Positions 18,050 to 26,314 of a stretch of DNA of 64,000 nt are shown here, piece after piece. Source of the stretch: Streptomyces flaveus (GTDB taxonomy: Bacteria; Actinomycetota; Actinomycetes; Streptomycetales; Streptomycetaceae); NCBI RefSeq assembly GCF_014647675.1, contig NZ_BMPQ01000019.1:107606-171605 (forward strand), written 5' to 3'. The notes under the pieces are model-generated. The model was not told where the DNA came from, searched no databases, and saw only the letters and a list, made by a program, of their open reading frames with translations. A program made the translations under genes and the position numbers. The number at the start of each line of letters is the position of its first letter. Position 1 is the stretch's first letter.

Positions 18050-19002
18050 CAAGTCCTCCCGCGCGTACGGAGCCTGGGGTTGAGGGCCATGGCGCCGAGG
18101 TCGGCGGCGAGGTTGCAGGCGACGTACACGATCGCGCTGATCAGGGCGATGGCCTGGATGACGGGCAGGTCCCGGTTCTGCACGGAGGACAGCATCAGTT
18201 TGCCGATACCGGGATAGTTGAAGACGTTCTCGACGACCGCGACGCCGCCCGCGAGCCAGGCGACGTTCAGGGCGATGACATGCAGGGTGGGCAGCAGGGC
18301 GCCGGGGAGCGCGTGCCGGGTGACGACCCGCCACGTCGACAGGCCCTTGAGCCGGGCCGTGGTGACGTACTCGCTCGCCATCACGTCGATGACGGACGTA
18401 CGGGCCATCCGGACGATGTACGCGGCCATGACGATCGCGAGGGCGAGGGCGGGAAGCCATACGGCGGGCAGGAGTTGGCCGACGCTCGCCTCGGGCCCGT
18501 ACAGCACGACGGCCGGGAACACCGGCAGCGCGACGGAGAAGCACAGCACCAGCACGGTCGCGACGACGAACTCCGGCACGCTCATCCCGACCAGGCTGAC
18601 CGTGGAGATCAGATGGTCCGGCCAGCGGTCGCGGTACAGGCCGGCGAGGATGCCGAGCAGCAGCGAGCCGGTGACGGCGAACAGGACCGTGATCAAAGCG
18701 ATCAGCGCGGAGTTGCCGAGATACATGCCCACTTCGCCGCCGACCGCCTTGCCGGAGACGAGCGAGACACCGAAGTCGCCGTGCAGGGCGCCGGCCGTCC
18801 AGTCGACGTATCGCTCCCAGGCGGGCCGGTCCAGCTTCAGCTGCTCGCGCAGCGCGGCCACCGCGTCCGGCGTGGCATCCCGGCCGAGGACCTGCGTGGC
18901 GACATCACCGGGCAGGGCCTGGACGGCGAGGAAGACCAGGACCGAGGAGAGGAAGAGCGTGCCGACGGCGGCGAGTACGCGGCGGGCGATGAACGAGAGC
19001 AT
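18049..19002 (-). CDS. Peptide-type ABC transporter permease (DppB-like)
   Basis: First permease of the importer, 317 residues. It begins with the typical DppB N-terminus (a helix at residues 8-28, then ALPGDVATQVLG) and ends with the conserved NYPGIGKLMLSSVQNRDLPVIQ segment. The docking loop MASEYVTTARLKGLSTWRVV is intact. It starts two bases after the binding-protein stop. With the DppC-like partner it forms the membrane channel. Confidence 0.93.
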   Translation of the reverse strand: MLSFIARRVLAAVGTLFLSSVLVFLAVQALPGDVATQVLGRDATPDAVAALREQLKLDRPAWERYVDWTAGALHGDFGVSLVSGKAVGGEVGMYLGNSALIALITVLFAVTGSLLLGILAGLYRDRWPDHLISTVSLVGMSVPEFVVATVLVLCFSVALPVFPAVVLYGPEASVGQLLPAVWLPALALAIVMAAYIVRMARTSVIDVMASEYVTTARLKGLSTWRVVTRHALPGALLPTLHVIALNVAWLAGGVAVVENVFNYPGIGKLMLSSVQNRDLPVIQAIALISAIVYVACNLAADLGAMALNPRLRTRGRT

Positions 19003-19004
19003 GC

Positions 19005-20588
19005 TCAGGCTCCCTTCAGGCCGATGCCGAGATAGTCGAACTCGAAGCCGTACTCGGCGTATCCGCGCACCTTTCGCGAGAGGCCCACGAGCCGGTCGGC
19101 GAACATCGGGGTGATCGCCCCGCCCTTCTCGATCACGAAGGTCTGCGCCTCGCCGTACAGTTCGCGCCGCCGTTTGTCGTCCGTCTCCTGCCGGGCCCGG
19201 TCGAGCAGCGCGTCGAAGTCCTTGTCGGACCAGGCGGTCTCGTTGTACGAGGAGCCGCTGCGGAAGACCTGGGTGAGGAGCTGGTCGACGGGTCTGCCGG
19301 TGAACCAGTACGTCGCCATGAGCGGCTTCTTCATCCAGATCTGCGTGTAGTACGAGTCCGCCGCGGCCGACTTGACCCGGATCCGGATCCCGGCCCGCCG
19401 GGCCGAGTCCTGGTAGGCGAGGGCCATGGGCGTGAAGACAGGGTCGTACGAGGACGTGTGGAGGTCGACCGTCAGGCCTTCATGTCCGGCTTGCTTCAGC
19501 AGGTACTTGGCCTGCTCCGGATCGTGCTCGGGGTGCGTGGTGATGTGGGCCGGGTCGCTCGGCGGCACCGGGTTGTCCCAGCCGGCCGTTCCCGCGCCCT
19601 GCAGGGCGACCTTCACCACGTGTTCGGGGTCGTAGGCGAGCTTCATGGCCTGCCGGACGCGTACGTCGGTGAAGGGCTTCTCCGTGGTAAGCATCGGCAG
19701 CACGTACCACTGGCCGTTCTCGACCCGGGCAATCGTCGCGCGGTCGGAGGCAGCGACCACGCGGGCGGTGGCGAAGTCGAGGTTGGTCTGGGAGAGCAGG
19801 TCGACCTGTCCGGCCAGCAGGGCATTTGATCGGGCCGACATATCGGCAACCGAGTAGAAGGAGATGGCGTCCAGGACCGGGCGGCCCGCCCAGTGGCCCT
19901 CGTATGCGGTGATCCGGCCGGGTCCCGCGGGAGTGAACGACTCCAGCTTGAAGGGGCCGGTGCCGATGCCGGTGCGGCTGATGCCGCCGGCGCTGCCGTC
20001 GGGGATGACATAGCAGTTGTAGTGCGTGAGGAGGCTCGGGAACTCCGCGTTCGGGGTCTTGAGCGGCACAACGAGCGTGTGGGCGTCGGGAGTTCGCAGC
20101 CTGTCGAGGTCGACGAGCGGGGCGAGGACTGCCGCCTGCGGGGACGCCGTCTTCTCGTCGAGGATGTGGCGCAGGGTGTACGCGGCGTCGGCGGAGGTGA
20201 GCCTGCGCCCGTCGTGGAAGGTGACGCCCTTGCGGAGGCGGAAGGTCCAGGTGCGGGCCCTGGCGTCCGGCTCCCAGGACTCGGCGAGGTCGGGGGCGAC
20301 GGTGCCGTCCGCGCCGATGCGGACCAGCCGGTTGTAGAGGGCGCCAAGGTATTCGTATGCGGACAGGGCGCTCGCCGGGTCGAGGGTCTCGGCGTCCGAG
20401 GCGGGCGGCCGGGCAATCCGGAGGGTGCCGCCGCGATCCGGGGTGCCCTGTTTCTCGTCCGTGGGCAGGGTGGGCGCGGCCGAGGCGCCGGTACAGCCGC
20501 TGAGCAGCCAGGACGCGCCGAGCGACGCGGCGCTCGCGGCTCCTGCGGCGAGGACCGACCGCCGTCCCGGGTGGTGGGTGTCGGACAT
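19005..20588 (-). CDS. Peptide/opine ABC transporter binding lipoprotein (SBP_bac_5)
   Basis: Family 5 solute-binding protein, 527 residues, first gene of the operon. The N-terminus has a twin-arginine motif (GRRSVLAAG) followed by lipobox LSGC, so it is probably Tat-exported and lipid-anchored. Family signatures include AYEYLGALYNRLVRIG, WEPDARARTWTFRLRKGVTFHDG and ALKLAYDP-like RQAMKLAYDPEHV. It delivers ligand to the two permeases encoded downstream. Dipeptides, oligopeptides, opines, nickel and glycosides are all known ligands of this family, so the pairing with a CocE/S15 hydrolase is the best clue to its role. Confidence 0.92.
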   Translation of the reverse strand: MSDTHHPGRRSVLAAGAASAASLGASWLLSGCTGASAAPTLPTDEKQGTPDRGGTLRIARPPASDAETLDPASALSAYEYLGALYNRLVRIGADGTVAPDLAESWEPDARARTWTFRLRKGVTFHDGRRLTSADAAYTLRHILDEKTASPQAAVLAPLVDLDRLRTPDAHTLVVPLKTPNAEFPSLLTHYNCYVIPDGSAGGISRTGIGTGPFKLESFTPAGPGRITAYEGHWAGRPVLDAISFYSVADMSARSNALLAGQVDLLSQTNLDFATARVVAASDRATIARVENGQWYVLPMLTTEKPFTDVRVRQAMKLAYDPEHVVKVALQGAGTAGWDNPVPPSDPAHITTHPEHDPEQAKYLLKQAGHEGLTVDLHTSSYDPVFTPMALAYQDSARRAGIRIRVKSAAADSYYTQIWMKKPLMATYWFTGRPVDQLLTQVFRSGSSYNETAWSDKDFDALLDRARQETDDKRRRELYGEAQTFVIEKGGAITPMFADRLVGLSRKVRGYAEYGFEFDYLGIGLKGA

Positions 20589-20906
20589 GTGTGCCGACCA
20601 CCCCTCTCGCTATTCGTTCGGTGGAACGATTGAGTGAACGGCGTGAACGATAACGTGGGCAGAGACCCCCGCCAACCCGTGGAGCGCGGAACTTAACCTT
20701 GGGAAACCCAGGTGTTACGGGTTCCGGGGACGGGCGTACTCGGGATGGACTCACATGCGAACCGGTCGGTTTGCGCCAACTGAGGGCAGCATTTGCGTCA
20801 GGCCGCGCCAACACGGCCGAGTACCGACGGTAAGGGCTTGCTACGCCGACCCTTCGGACGCGAATCTTCCCTTTTCAACTAGCCATGCCTCGGGGGGAAA
20901 TGGCCT
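20589..20906. other. Divergent promoter region between peptide importer and MHYT gene
   Basis: This 318-bp gap separates two divergent start codons. It contains the palindrome at 20612-20631 and a foldback near 20676-20729 (ACCCGT with ACGGGT outside, TTGGG and CCCAG inside a 3-base loop). No coding sequence is apparent. Confidence 0.6.
20612..20631. promoter_or_regulatory. Imperfect palindrome upstream of peptide-importer operon
   Basis: ATTCGTTC and GAACGATT flank a four-base spacer, 24-43 bp upstream of the binding-protein start. GAACG recurs at 20636 and 20645. It is a plausible operator for the operon-encoded TetR regulator; this is inference from position. Confidence 0.4.
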
Positions 20907-21842
20907 ATGCAAGGCACAGTGGACGGATTCAGCTACGGCGCTGTCACTCCGGTGGCCGCCTATCTCATGGCCTGCCTGGGCGGGGCTCTGGGGCTGCGCT
21001 GCATCGTCCGGACCCTGTTCAACAACAAGCAGTCGTGGAAGCCCGGTTGGCTGGCGCTCGGCGCGGCGGCGATCGGATGCGGCATCTGGACGATGCACTT
21101 CATCGCGATGATCGGCTTCCAGGTCGAGGAGACACGTCTGCGCTACGACGTCGGCCTGACCGTGCTCAGTCTCGTCGTGGCGATCGTCGTGGTCGGCATC
21201 GGCGTCTTCATCGTGGGATACGGCGGCGCCTCCGGTGGCACGCTGTCCATCGCGGGGATCGTCACCGGTCTCGGCGTCGCCGCCATGCACTACTTGGGCA
21301 TGGCGGCCATCCAGATGGAGGGGAGCATCCAGTACGCCCTGGGCACCGTCACGCTCTCCGTCGTGATCGCCGTCGTCGCCGCGACCGCCGCGCTGTGGGC
21401 GGCCGTCTCGATCCGGGGCTTCCTGATGAGCCTGGGCGCCAGCCTGGTCATGGGCGTGGCCGTGAGCGGCATGCACTACACGGGCATGGCCGCGATCAGC
21501 GTGCATCTCCACGACACGACCGGCGGCCCGCAGACCGGCGACTCGCCCATGTCGCTCCTGCTCCCCATGCTCATAGGGCCGGTCATCTTCCTGGTGCTGG
21601 CCGGAGCGATCGTGATGTTCGACCCGCTCCTGGTCTCAAGTGACGGTGAGGGGAGCCGGCCCGTCTCTGGGCGCCGGCCCGACTCTCGGCGCAAGCACGC
21701 CACGGCCGAGAGCGACGCCGAACCGTCCGCGCCACGGCCCGGCTCGCTCTTCGAGGGGTTCGACGGTTCCGAGGGACCGCCCGATTCCGCGGGACGTCGC
21801 CAGGGACAGTACGAGGCATCGAAGTCCGCCTACGAGTGGTGA
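20907..21842 (+). CDS. MHYT-domain integral membrane protein
   Basis: Seven-helix membrane protein of 311 residues with three copies of the MHYT signature: MHFIAM (near residue 69), MHYLGM (near 128) and MHYTGM (near 190). MHYT proteins are proposed to bind metal, probably copper, through the conserved Met and His residues and to sense oxygen, CO or NO; this is family knowledge. Unlike the YkuI/YkoW types there is no attached GGDEF, EAL or kinase domain. The C-terminal 75 residues are a charged, disordered tail rich in Ser, Arg and Asp. The ATG follows GGGGGGAAA. It is monocistronic. Confidence 0.9.
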   Translation: MQGTVDGFSYGAVTPVAAYLMACLGGALGLRCIVRTLFNNKQSWKPGWLALGAAAIGCGIWTMHFIAMIGFQVEETRLRYDVGLTVLSLVVAIVVVGIGVFIVGYGGASGGTLSIAGIVTGLGVAAMHYLGMAAIQMEGSIQYALGTVTLSVVIAVVAATAALWAAVSIRGFLMSLGASLVMGVAVSGMHYTGMAAISVHLHDTTGGPQTGDSPMSLLLPMLIGPVIFLVLAGAIVMFDPLLVSSDGEGSRPVSGRRPDSRRKHATAESDAEPSAPRPGSLFEGFDGSEGPPDSAGRRQGQYEASKSAYEW

Positions 21843-21860
21843 GTTGCCCTTTGCTGCAGC

Positions 21861-21912
21861 GCACAGCGGTCGACTCGCCCCACAGTGGTGTGCGGCGGGT
21901 CGACCGCTGTGC
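21861..21912. terminator. Bidirectional hairpin terminator
   Basis: Perfect 14-bp arms (21861-21874 and 21899-21912) with a 24-base loop sit between the convergent MHYT and VOC genes. Confidence 0.78.
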
Positions 21913-21921
21913 CGCTCCGGC

Positions 21922-22404
21922 TCACTCGCCGGCGGCGGCCTTCTCCAGGGTGGCGATGTCCAGCTTCGACATCTTCATCATCGCCTCCATCGCCCTGGCC
22001 GCCCTCTCCTCGTCGGCGTCGCCGATGAGCTCGAGCAACCTGGACGGGACGACCTGCCAGGAGACGCCGAACCTGTCCTTCAGCCAGCCGCAGGGGCCCT
22101 CCTGGCCGCCGCCCTCGGTGAGCTTGTTCCAGTAGAAGTCCACCTCGTCCTGGTCGTCACAGCGGATCTCGAAGGAGACGGCCTCGTTGAACTTGAACTC
22201 CGGGCCGCCGTTCAGGGCGACGAACTTCTGTCCGTTCGCCACGAACTCGACGGTCACGACGGTGCCGGCGGGGCCGGGCCCGGCCTTCGTGTAGCGGAGG
22301 ACCCGGCCGAGCTTGGAGTTCTTGAAGACCGAGACGTAGAAGTCCGCGGCCTCTTCCGCCTGGCCGTCGAACCAGAGACATGTGGTGAATCCGTCGGTGG
22401 TCAT
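21922..22404 (-). CDS. VOC-superfamily protein (PhnB/3-demethylubiquinone methyltransferase-like)
   Basis: Small cytoplasmic protein of 160 residues with the glyoxalase/VOC fold. It opens with TTCLWFDGQAEEAADFY and continues with FVALNGGPEFKFNEAVSF and DRFGVSWQVVP, matching the PhnB-like subfamily named for a demethylubiquinone methyltransferase, although most members have no such activity. The C-terminal 35 residues (ERAARAMEAMMKMSKLDIATLEKA) are the usual helical extension. It stands alone after a 360-bp gap. Function is unknown. Confidence 0.87.
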   Translation of the reverse strand: MTTDGFTTCLWFDGQAEEAADFYVSVFKNSKLGRVLRYTKAGPGPAGTVVTVEFVANGQKFVALNGGPEFKFNEAVSFEIRCDDQDEVDFYWNKLTEGGGQEGPCGWLKDRFGVSWQVVPSRLLELIGDADEERAARAMEAMMKMSKLDIATLEKAAAGE

Positions 22405-22542
22405 GGGCTACCTCCTGGTGGATGAACGCTGTCGCCTGTGTTGACTGGTCCTCGTGCGGAAACTAATCGCTCCGCTCGGGTTGGGCGGGGTGCCTCCGGC
22501 GGTTGGGCGGTTTGGGTTCGTTTTTGGGTGCGGGTGTGTGGG

Positions 22543-22571
22543 TGGCTGGTCGCGCAGTTCCCCGCGCCCCT
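22543..22571. repeat. Probable dispersed Streptomyces intergenic repeat
   Basis: The segment CGCGCAGTTCCCCGCGCCCC at 22551-22570 and its flanks resemble a short sequence I recall as recurring in intergenic regions of many Streptomyces genomes. Only one copy is in this window, so repetition is not shown here. Confidence 0.45.
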
Positions 22572-22593
22572 GGGTGGGTGGTGGGTCGGGGTC

Positions 22594-22705
22594 GTGGGCC
22601 GGTGCGTCAGCCCGTCGCAGGGCGGGCATACGGCCCTTACCTGGTACACGGTCCTGGTCCTCCGAGACCGAAGCTAAGCGACGGGCATACGACGCACCGG
22701 CCCAC
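22594..22705. other. Long foldback element with possible structured RNA
   Basis: Arms 22594-22608 and 22691-22705 pair over 15 bp. After a small asymmetric internal loop the pairing resumes over eight bp (22611-22618 with 22678-22685). The 59-base apical region can form two small hairpins and contains GGGCATACG, which recurs in the right arm. This exceeds a simple terminator. It lies 60 bp beyond the stop of the leftward DUF gene and upstream of the VOC gene. Its nature is unknown. Confidence 0.5.
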
Positions 22706-22708
22706 GCC

Positions 22709-22724
22709 CCCTCCCGCCGGAGGG
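22709..22724 (-). terminator. Short hairpin after the proline-rich DUF gene
   Basis: Six-bp G/C stem with a four-base loop, 40 bp beyond the stop codon of the gene at 22765-24102. It is a weak terminator candidate. Confidence 0.4.
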
Positions 22725-22764
22725 AGGGTGCCGGTTCGTTGTGGTGCGGGCTTTTGCGGTCCCT

Positions 22765-24102
22765 TCAGTTTGGGACCGGCTCGGAATCAGGGGCCGGGGC
22801 GCTCATCGTGTCGGGGGACCCCTGGTCGGGGGGCGGGTCGGCGGGCTCGGAACCAGAAGCCGGGTCGCTCGTCGTGTCGGGGGGCGAGTCGGCGGGCTCG
22901 GAACCATAGGCCGGGTCGCTCGTCGCGTCGGTGGGCTCGTCCGGAGGGGGTTCGGGCGTTGTTGGCTCGGGTTTCGGGGACGTCTCGTCGTCCGGATACG
23001 TCTCGTCCGGAGATGTTGTTTCCGTGGGCGGCTTGGTCGGTGAGGTCGGCGGGCAGGGGCTCTTGTCGGGCGGGCAGGACGGGGGAAGCGGGCTCTCGGA
23101 CGGGGACGGGCGTTTTTCGGGTGGCTTTGTCTTCTTGTCCTTGGCGCCGGTGTCGCCCTTGTAGCGCTCGATCCACTCGCCGTTGTCGGGGTCGTAGAGG
23201 ACGAAGCTGTTGACGGGCTGGGGCGCGGGCGAGACGACCACGACGTTCGACGGCCGGTACGAAGGCCAGGAGTCGCCCGTCCTCTTGGGTGTGCCCTGCT
23301 GCGCGACCGGCGGTGTCAGCGGGTTGCCGCAGGCGCAGCGCACCCGGGGTACGCCGCGGTCGTCGACGAGGACGGCGGTGCCGGACTGCAGGACGGCCTG
23401 GTAGCTGTTGGCGGCGCCGTCGCGGTAGCCGTGGTTGGTGACGCGGGTGTCCATCCGCAGCTGTACGGGGGTGAGCGAGCGCAGATAACCGGGGACGCCG
23501 GAGGGCTCGAGGCCCAGGACGGAGGCGAAGGCCTTGTTCTTGGCCGGGGTCTCCTGGAGGTAGGTGATCTGCTTCTCTACGTCGCAGGCTGCCTTGTTCC
23601 GCGTACCGCCGTAGAGGCCTGGTGCCGAGCCGTCCACGCCGCGCGTCACGTTGGAGGAGTCCGAGGTGGTCGTGGGCGAGGGCGTCACGGGGACGGTCGA
23701 GTTGTCCTGTGCCGTCGACTCGGTGAACCGGTCGGGGCCCGCCTTGCCCGCCGCCTGGAGGAAGACCTCGCTGCCGGAGCCCGGGGTGCCACCGTCGGGG
23801 CGGGTGAGGACGACGGCCAGGACCACGGCGGCGACGGCCACGAGGGCGATGACCGCGACGCGGGGCGCGGACTTCCACCACGGCAGGGCGGGTCCGTCAC
23901 CGGGGCCGGGCTCGGCCGGACCCAGCGGGCCGCTGGGCCCGGAAGGACCACCGCCTCCTGGGCCCCCGGCCCCCGAGCCGCCGCCCGACGGGCCCAGCGG
24001 GGCACGGTCCCCAGGCGACTGCGGGGAAGGAGGCCCGGACGGACCCAGCGGGCCCGAGGGCGGTCCGGCGGGGCGGCCGGAGGACGGCGGTTCGACGCTC
24101 AC
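22765..24102 (-). CDS. Single-pass membrane protein with disordered tails (DUF6777-like)
   Basis: Predicted type II membrane protein of 445 residues. GTG at 24102 follows AAGAAGAG. The first 75 residues are cytoplasmic and rich in Pro, Gly and Ser. A membrane helix follows (VAVIALVAVAAVVLAVVL, about 82-100). The globular external domain (about 105-300) contains paired cysteines (ACDVEKQ and RCACGNPL). The last 130 residues are a Pro/Ser/Thr/Glu-rich tail with a repeated GSEPAD-PPD unit. The folded region resembles a Streptomyces family of unknown function, which I recall as DUF6777 but cannot verify. It is divergent from the streptophobe gene. Confidence 0.72.
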   Translation of the reverse strand: MSVEPPSSGRPAGPPSGPLGPSGPPSPQSPGDRAPLGPSGGGSGAGGPGGGGPSGPSGPLGPAEPGPGDGPALPWWKSAPRVAVIALVAVAAVVLAVVLTRPDGGTPGSGSEVFLQAAGKAGPDRFTESTAQDNSTVPVTPSPTTTSDSSNVTRGVDGSAPGLYGGTRNKAACDVEKQITYLQETPAKNKAFASVLGLEPSGVPGYLRSLTPVQLRMDTRVTNHGYRDGAANSYQAVLQSGTAVLVDDRGVPRVRCACGNPLTPPVAQQGTPKRTGDSWPSYRPSNVVVVSPAPQPVNSFVLYDPDNGEWIERYKGDTGAKDKKTKPPEKRPSPSESPLPPSCPPDKSPCPPTSPTKPPTETTSPDETYPDDETSPKPEPTTPEPPPDEPTDATSDPAYGSEPADSPPDTTSDPASGSEPADPPPDQGSPDTMSAPAPDSEPVPN

Positions 24103-24263
24103 GAGCTCTTCTTCCCGAAGGTGAGATTCACGGCATTTCAGACTTTTTATGCCGATTAATCTGCAATGAATCCATTGTGTGCTCCTGTTCCGTATCGTCC
24201 GCAAGCCGACGCGGTCGGCTCTCTCGGCAGGCGCGCTGCCGCAGCCCTGCCTAGCGTGGCAAC

Positions 24264-25544
24264 GTGAGCACCCGGACATCTCCTGACCAGGCAGTGGCCC
24301 GCCATGGGTGGGTCGAGGCCGTCGTGACGGTTCTCGCCGGAGTGGCCGTCATGGTCGTGGTCGCCGCGCTCGGGCTGTGGGCGGCCGGGGCGACGGATCT
24401 GCCGGAGGGCGCGTTTCCGCGGGTCGTCCTGGCCACCGTGGTGGCGGCGGTCGGCGGTTCGGTCGAGTTCGCGGGCAACGCCGGAGCCCTCGCCGAGACC
24501 CAGGCGAACCTGACGGTGCTCCCCCTGTCGGTGGCCCTCGCCGGAGTCCTGGTCATCGCCGCTGGATTCCTGAGGCCGCTGCGCCATCGAGCCGTGGCCG
24601 GGGCTCCGGAACTGGCGGGCTGGGCCGCCCGTATCGCCGTCGTCTGGTTCCTCGCACTGATCGCTCTCTCGCTGCCGGCCCGCCAGACCTTCGACATCTC
24701 GCTCGGGGAGGACGGCCTCGGCGACATCGGCGACCTGTTCGGGGATGTGGCTTCGCCCCGGGTGGGCTTCGAGGCCGACGTACCGGTGACGCTGTTCTTC
24801 GGGCTGCTGTGGCTCGCGGGCGTGCTGGTCCTCGCGCTGCTGGTGTCGCGGAAGGCCCCGCTTCCGGCCCGGCTGCTGCGCTTCCAGGAGTCGGTACGGC
24901 CGGCCGCGTTCGCGATGGTCGTGCTGCTCCTCGCCTACGTCGTCCTGGGCCTCGTCATCGCGCTGGTGGTGGCGGCGACGCGCGGGTATGCCGTCGAGAC
25001 GTTCGCCTTGATCCTCCTCGGGTTGCCCAATCTCGTCTGGCTGACCTTCACCGTCGGTCTGGGCGCCTCGTGGGAGGGCCGCGTCGACGGACCGTTCGGG
25101 CTGCCCATGCCACGGCTGCTGGACCTTGTGATGCGTACGCCGGACATCTCGAGGCTCGATCTGCGGACGCTCGCCGAGCACGACGGCAGGGTGTGGTGGC
25201 TGGTCGTCGTGAACGCCGTGCTGCTGCTGGCCGCCGCGTTCCTGATGGCCGCCCGCTCACCGGCCCGGACGCGGCTTTGGCAGCATGCCCTGCACATGGC
25301 GGTCGCGCTCGCGCTCACGGTGCTCGCCGTCTGCCTCGTCGGCAAGATCTCCGCGCACTACGGCCTGTCGTTCCTCGGCATCGGCGACCTCGGCGGCGGG
25401 CTGTCCGGTGATCTTCTGCTGCGGCCACGGCTGTGGACCGCGCTGGGGTTCGCCGCGCTCTGGGGGCTGGTGGCCGGTTTCCTGGGAGGGCTGCTCGCCT
25501 GGCGTGTGCACCGGCGGGGCGAGGTGGCCAGTACCCGACTGTGA
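24264..25544 (+). CDS. Streptophobe family integral membrane protein
   Basis: Strongly hydrophobic protein of 426 residues with about ten predicted membrane helices (for example VLAGVAVMVVVAALGLWAAG and ALALTVLAVCLVGKI). Composition, length and helix spacing match the streptophobe family, a conserved Streptomyces group with no known function. The GTG at 24264 has no strong ribosome-binding site, so the start is moderately certain. It is divergent from the proline-rich DUF gene and lies 30 bp before a methyltransferase gene on the same strand, so co-transcription is possible. Confidence 0.78.
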   Translation: MSTRTSPDQAVARHGWVEAVVTVLAGVAVMVVVAALGLWAAGATDLPEGAFPRVVLATVVAAVGGSVEFAGNAGALAETQANLTVLPLSVALAGVLVIAAGFLRPLRHRAVAGAPELAGWAARIAVVWFLALIALSLPARQTFDISLGEDGLGDIGDLFGDVASPRVGFEADVPVTLFFGLLWLAGVLVLALLVSRKAPLPARLLRFQESVRPAAFAMVVLLLAYVVLGLVIALVVAATRGYAVETFALILLGLPNLVWLTFTVGLGASWEGRVDGPFGLPMPRLLDLVMRTPDISRLDLRTLAEHDGRVWWLVVVNAVLLLAAAFLMAARSPARTRLWQHALHMAVALALTVLAVCLVGKISAHYGLSFLGIGDLGGGLSGDLLLRPRLWTALGFAALWGLVAGFLGGLLAWRVHRRGEVASTRL

Positions 25545-25574
25545 GGCCGATGAGGCGTACTACGGTACGTCTCC

Positions 25575-26273
25575 ATGATCGAGCCGGACTTCCTGCACAC
25601 CACCCGTACGGGGTACGACGCCTGGGCCGTCCCTTATGCCGAGCTCTTCGCGAACAGACTCGACGACTATCCGCTGGACCGGGCGATGCTCGCCGCGTTC
25701 GCCGAGTTCGTGCGGGCGGACGGCGGCGGGCCGGTCGCCGACCTCGGCTGCGGGCCCGGCCATGTGACCGCGCTGCTGCACTCGCTGGGGCTGACCGCGT
25801 CCGGCGTCGACCTGTCGGCGGAGATGATCGCCATCGCCCGTAAGGCGCATCCGGAGCTGCGGTTCGATCAGGGGTCGATGACCGCGCTACCTCTTGATGA
25901 CGGTGAACTCGGCGGGATCCTCGCCCGGTACTCGATCATTCACACACCGCCCGAGCGGCTGCCGGAGATCTTCGCCGAGTTCCACCGGGTGCTGGCGCCG
26001 GGCGGTCATCTGCTCCTCGCGTTCCAGGCCCTCGACGATCCCACTCAGCTCGCGGAGGCCTTCGACCACAAGGTGGCGCTCGCCTACCGCTGGTCTCCCG
26101 GCCGCGTCGCCGATCTGCTGCGCGAGCGAGGGCTCGTCGAGGTGGCCCGTCTGGTGCGGGAGCCCGACGAGGACGACGAACGGGGCTTCCAGCAGGCCCA
26201 TCTGCTGGCTCGCAAGGGCGAACCGGCCGCTTTCCGGCGGCCTTTGCCCACGAGACGGAAGAATTCGGCCTGA
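25575..26273 (+). CDS. Class I SAM-dependent methyltransferase
   Basis: Methyltransferase of the Methyltransf_11/25 type, 232 residues. Motif I is VADLGCGPGHVTALL (about residues 54-68), followed by the acidic post-I segment ASGVDLSAEMIAIARK and motif II around GSMTALPLDDGELGGILARYSIIH. The C-terminal half has the conserved HLLLAFQA strand. The substrate is unknown. It follows the streptophobe gene closely and precedes an AhpD-like gene by 41 bp. Several uncommon codons occur near residues 100-105. It might act with the leftward aminobenzoate cluster beyond the shared terminator, but nothing in the sequence shows that. Confidence 0.87.
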   Translation: MIEPDFLHTTRTGYDAWAVPYAELFANRLDDYPLDRAMLAAFAEFVRADGGGPVADLGCGPGHVTALLHSLGLTASGVDLSAEMIAIARKAHPELRFDQGSMTALPLDDGELGGILARYSIIHTPPERLPEIFAEFHRVLAPGGHLLLAFQALDDPTQLAEAFDHKVALAYRWSPGRVADLLRERGLVEVARLVREPDEDDERGFQQAHLLARKGEPAAFRRPLPTRRKNSA

Positions 26274-26314
26274 TTCCGCTGCACGGCCCGTCAATACGGG
26301 GTTAGAGTCACCCC

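Larger units (their letters stand above)
22405..22764. other. 360-bp non-coding gap with repeat and foldback element
   Basis: The gap upstream of the VOC gene contains a G/T-rich stretch, a repeat-like segment at 22543-22571, the foldback element at 22594-22705 and a terminator hairpin at 22709-22724. No convincing gene is seen on either strand. Confidence 0.6.

Noticed and set aside
20641-20880. Riboswitch before the MHYT gene
   Set aside because: The foldback near 20676-20729 does not match c-di-AMP, cobalamin or c-di-GMP signatures that I could recognise.
22660-22680. 5S rRNA-like motif (GAAGCTAAGC) in the foldback element
   Set aside because: Only about 20 bases resemble 5S rRNA and the flanks do not fit. 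It is likely coincidence or a tiny fragment, so no rRNA gene was called.
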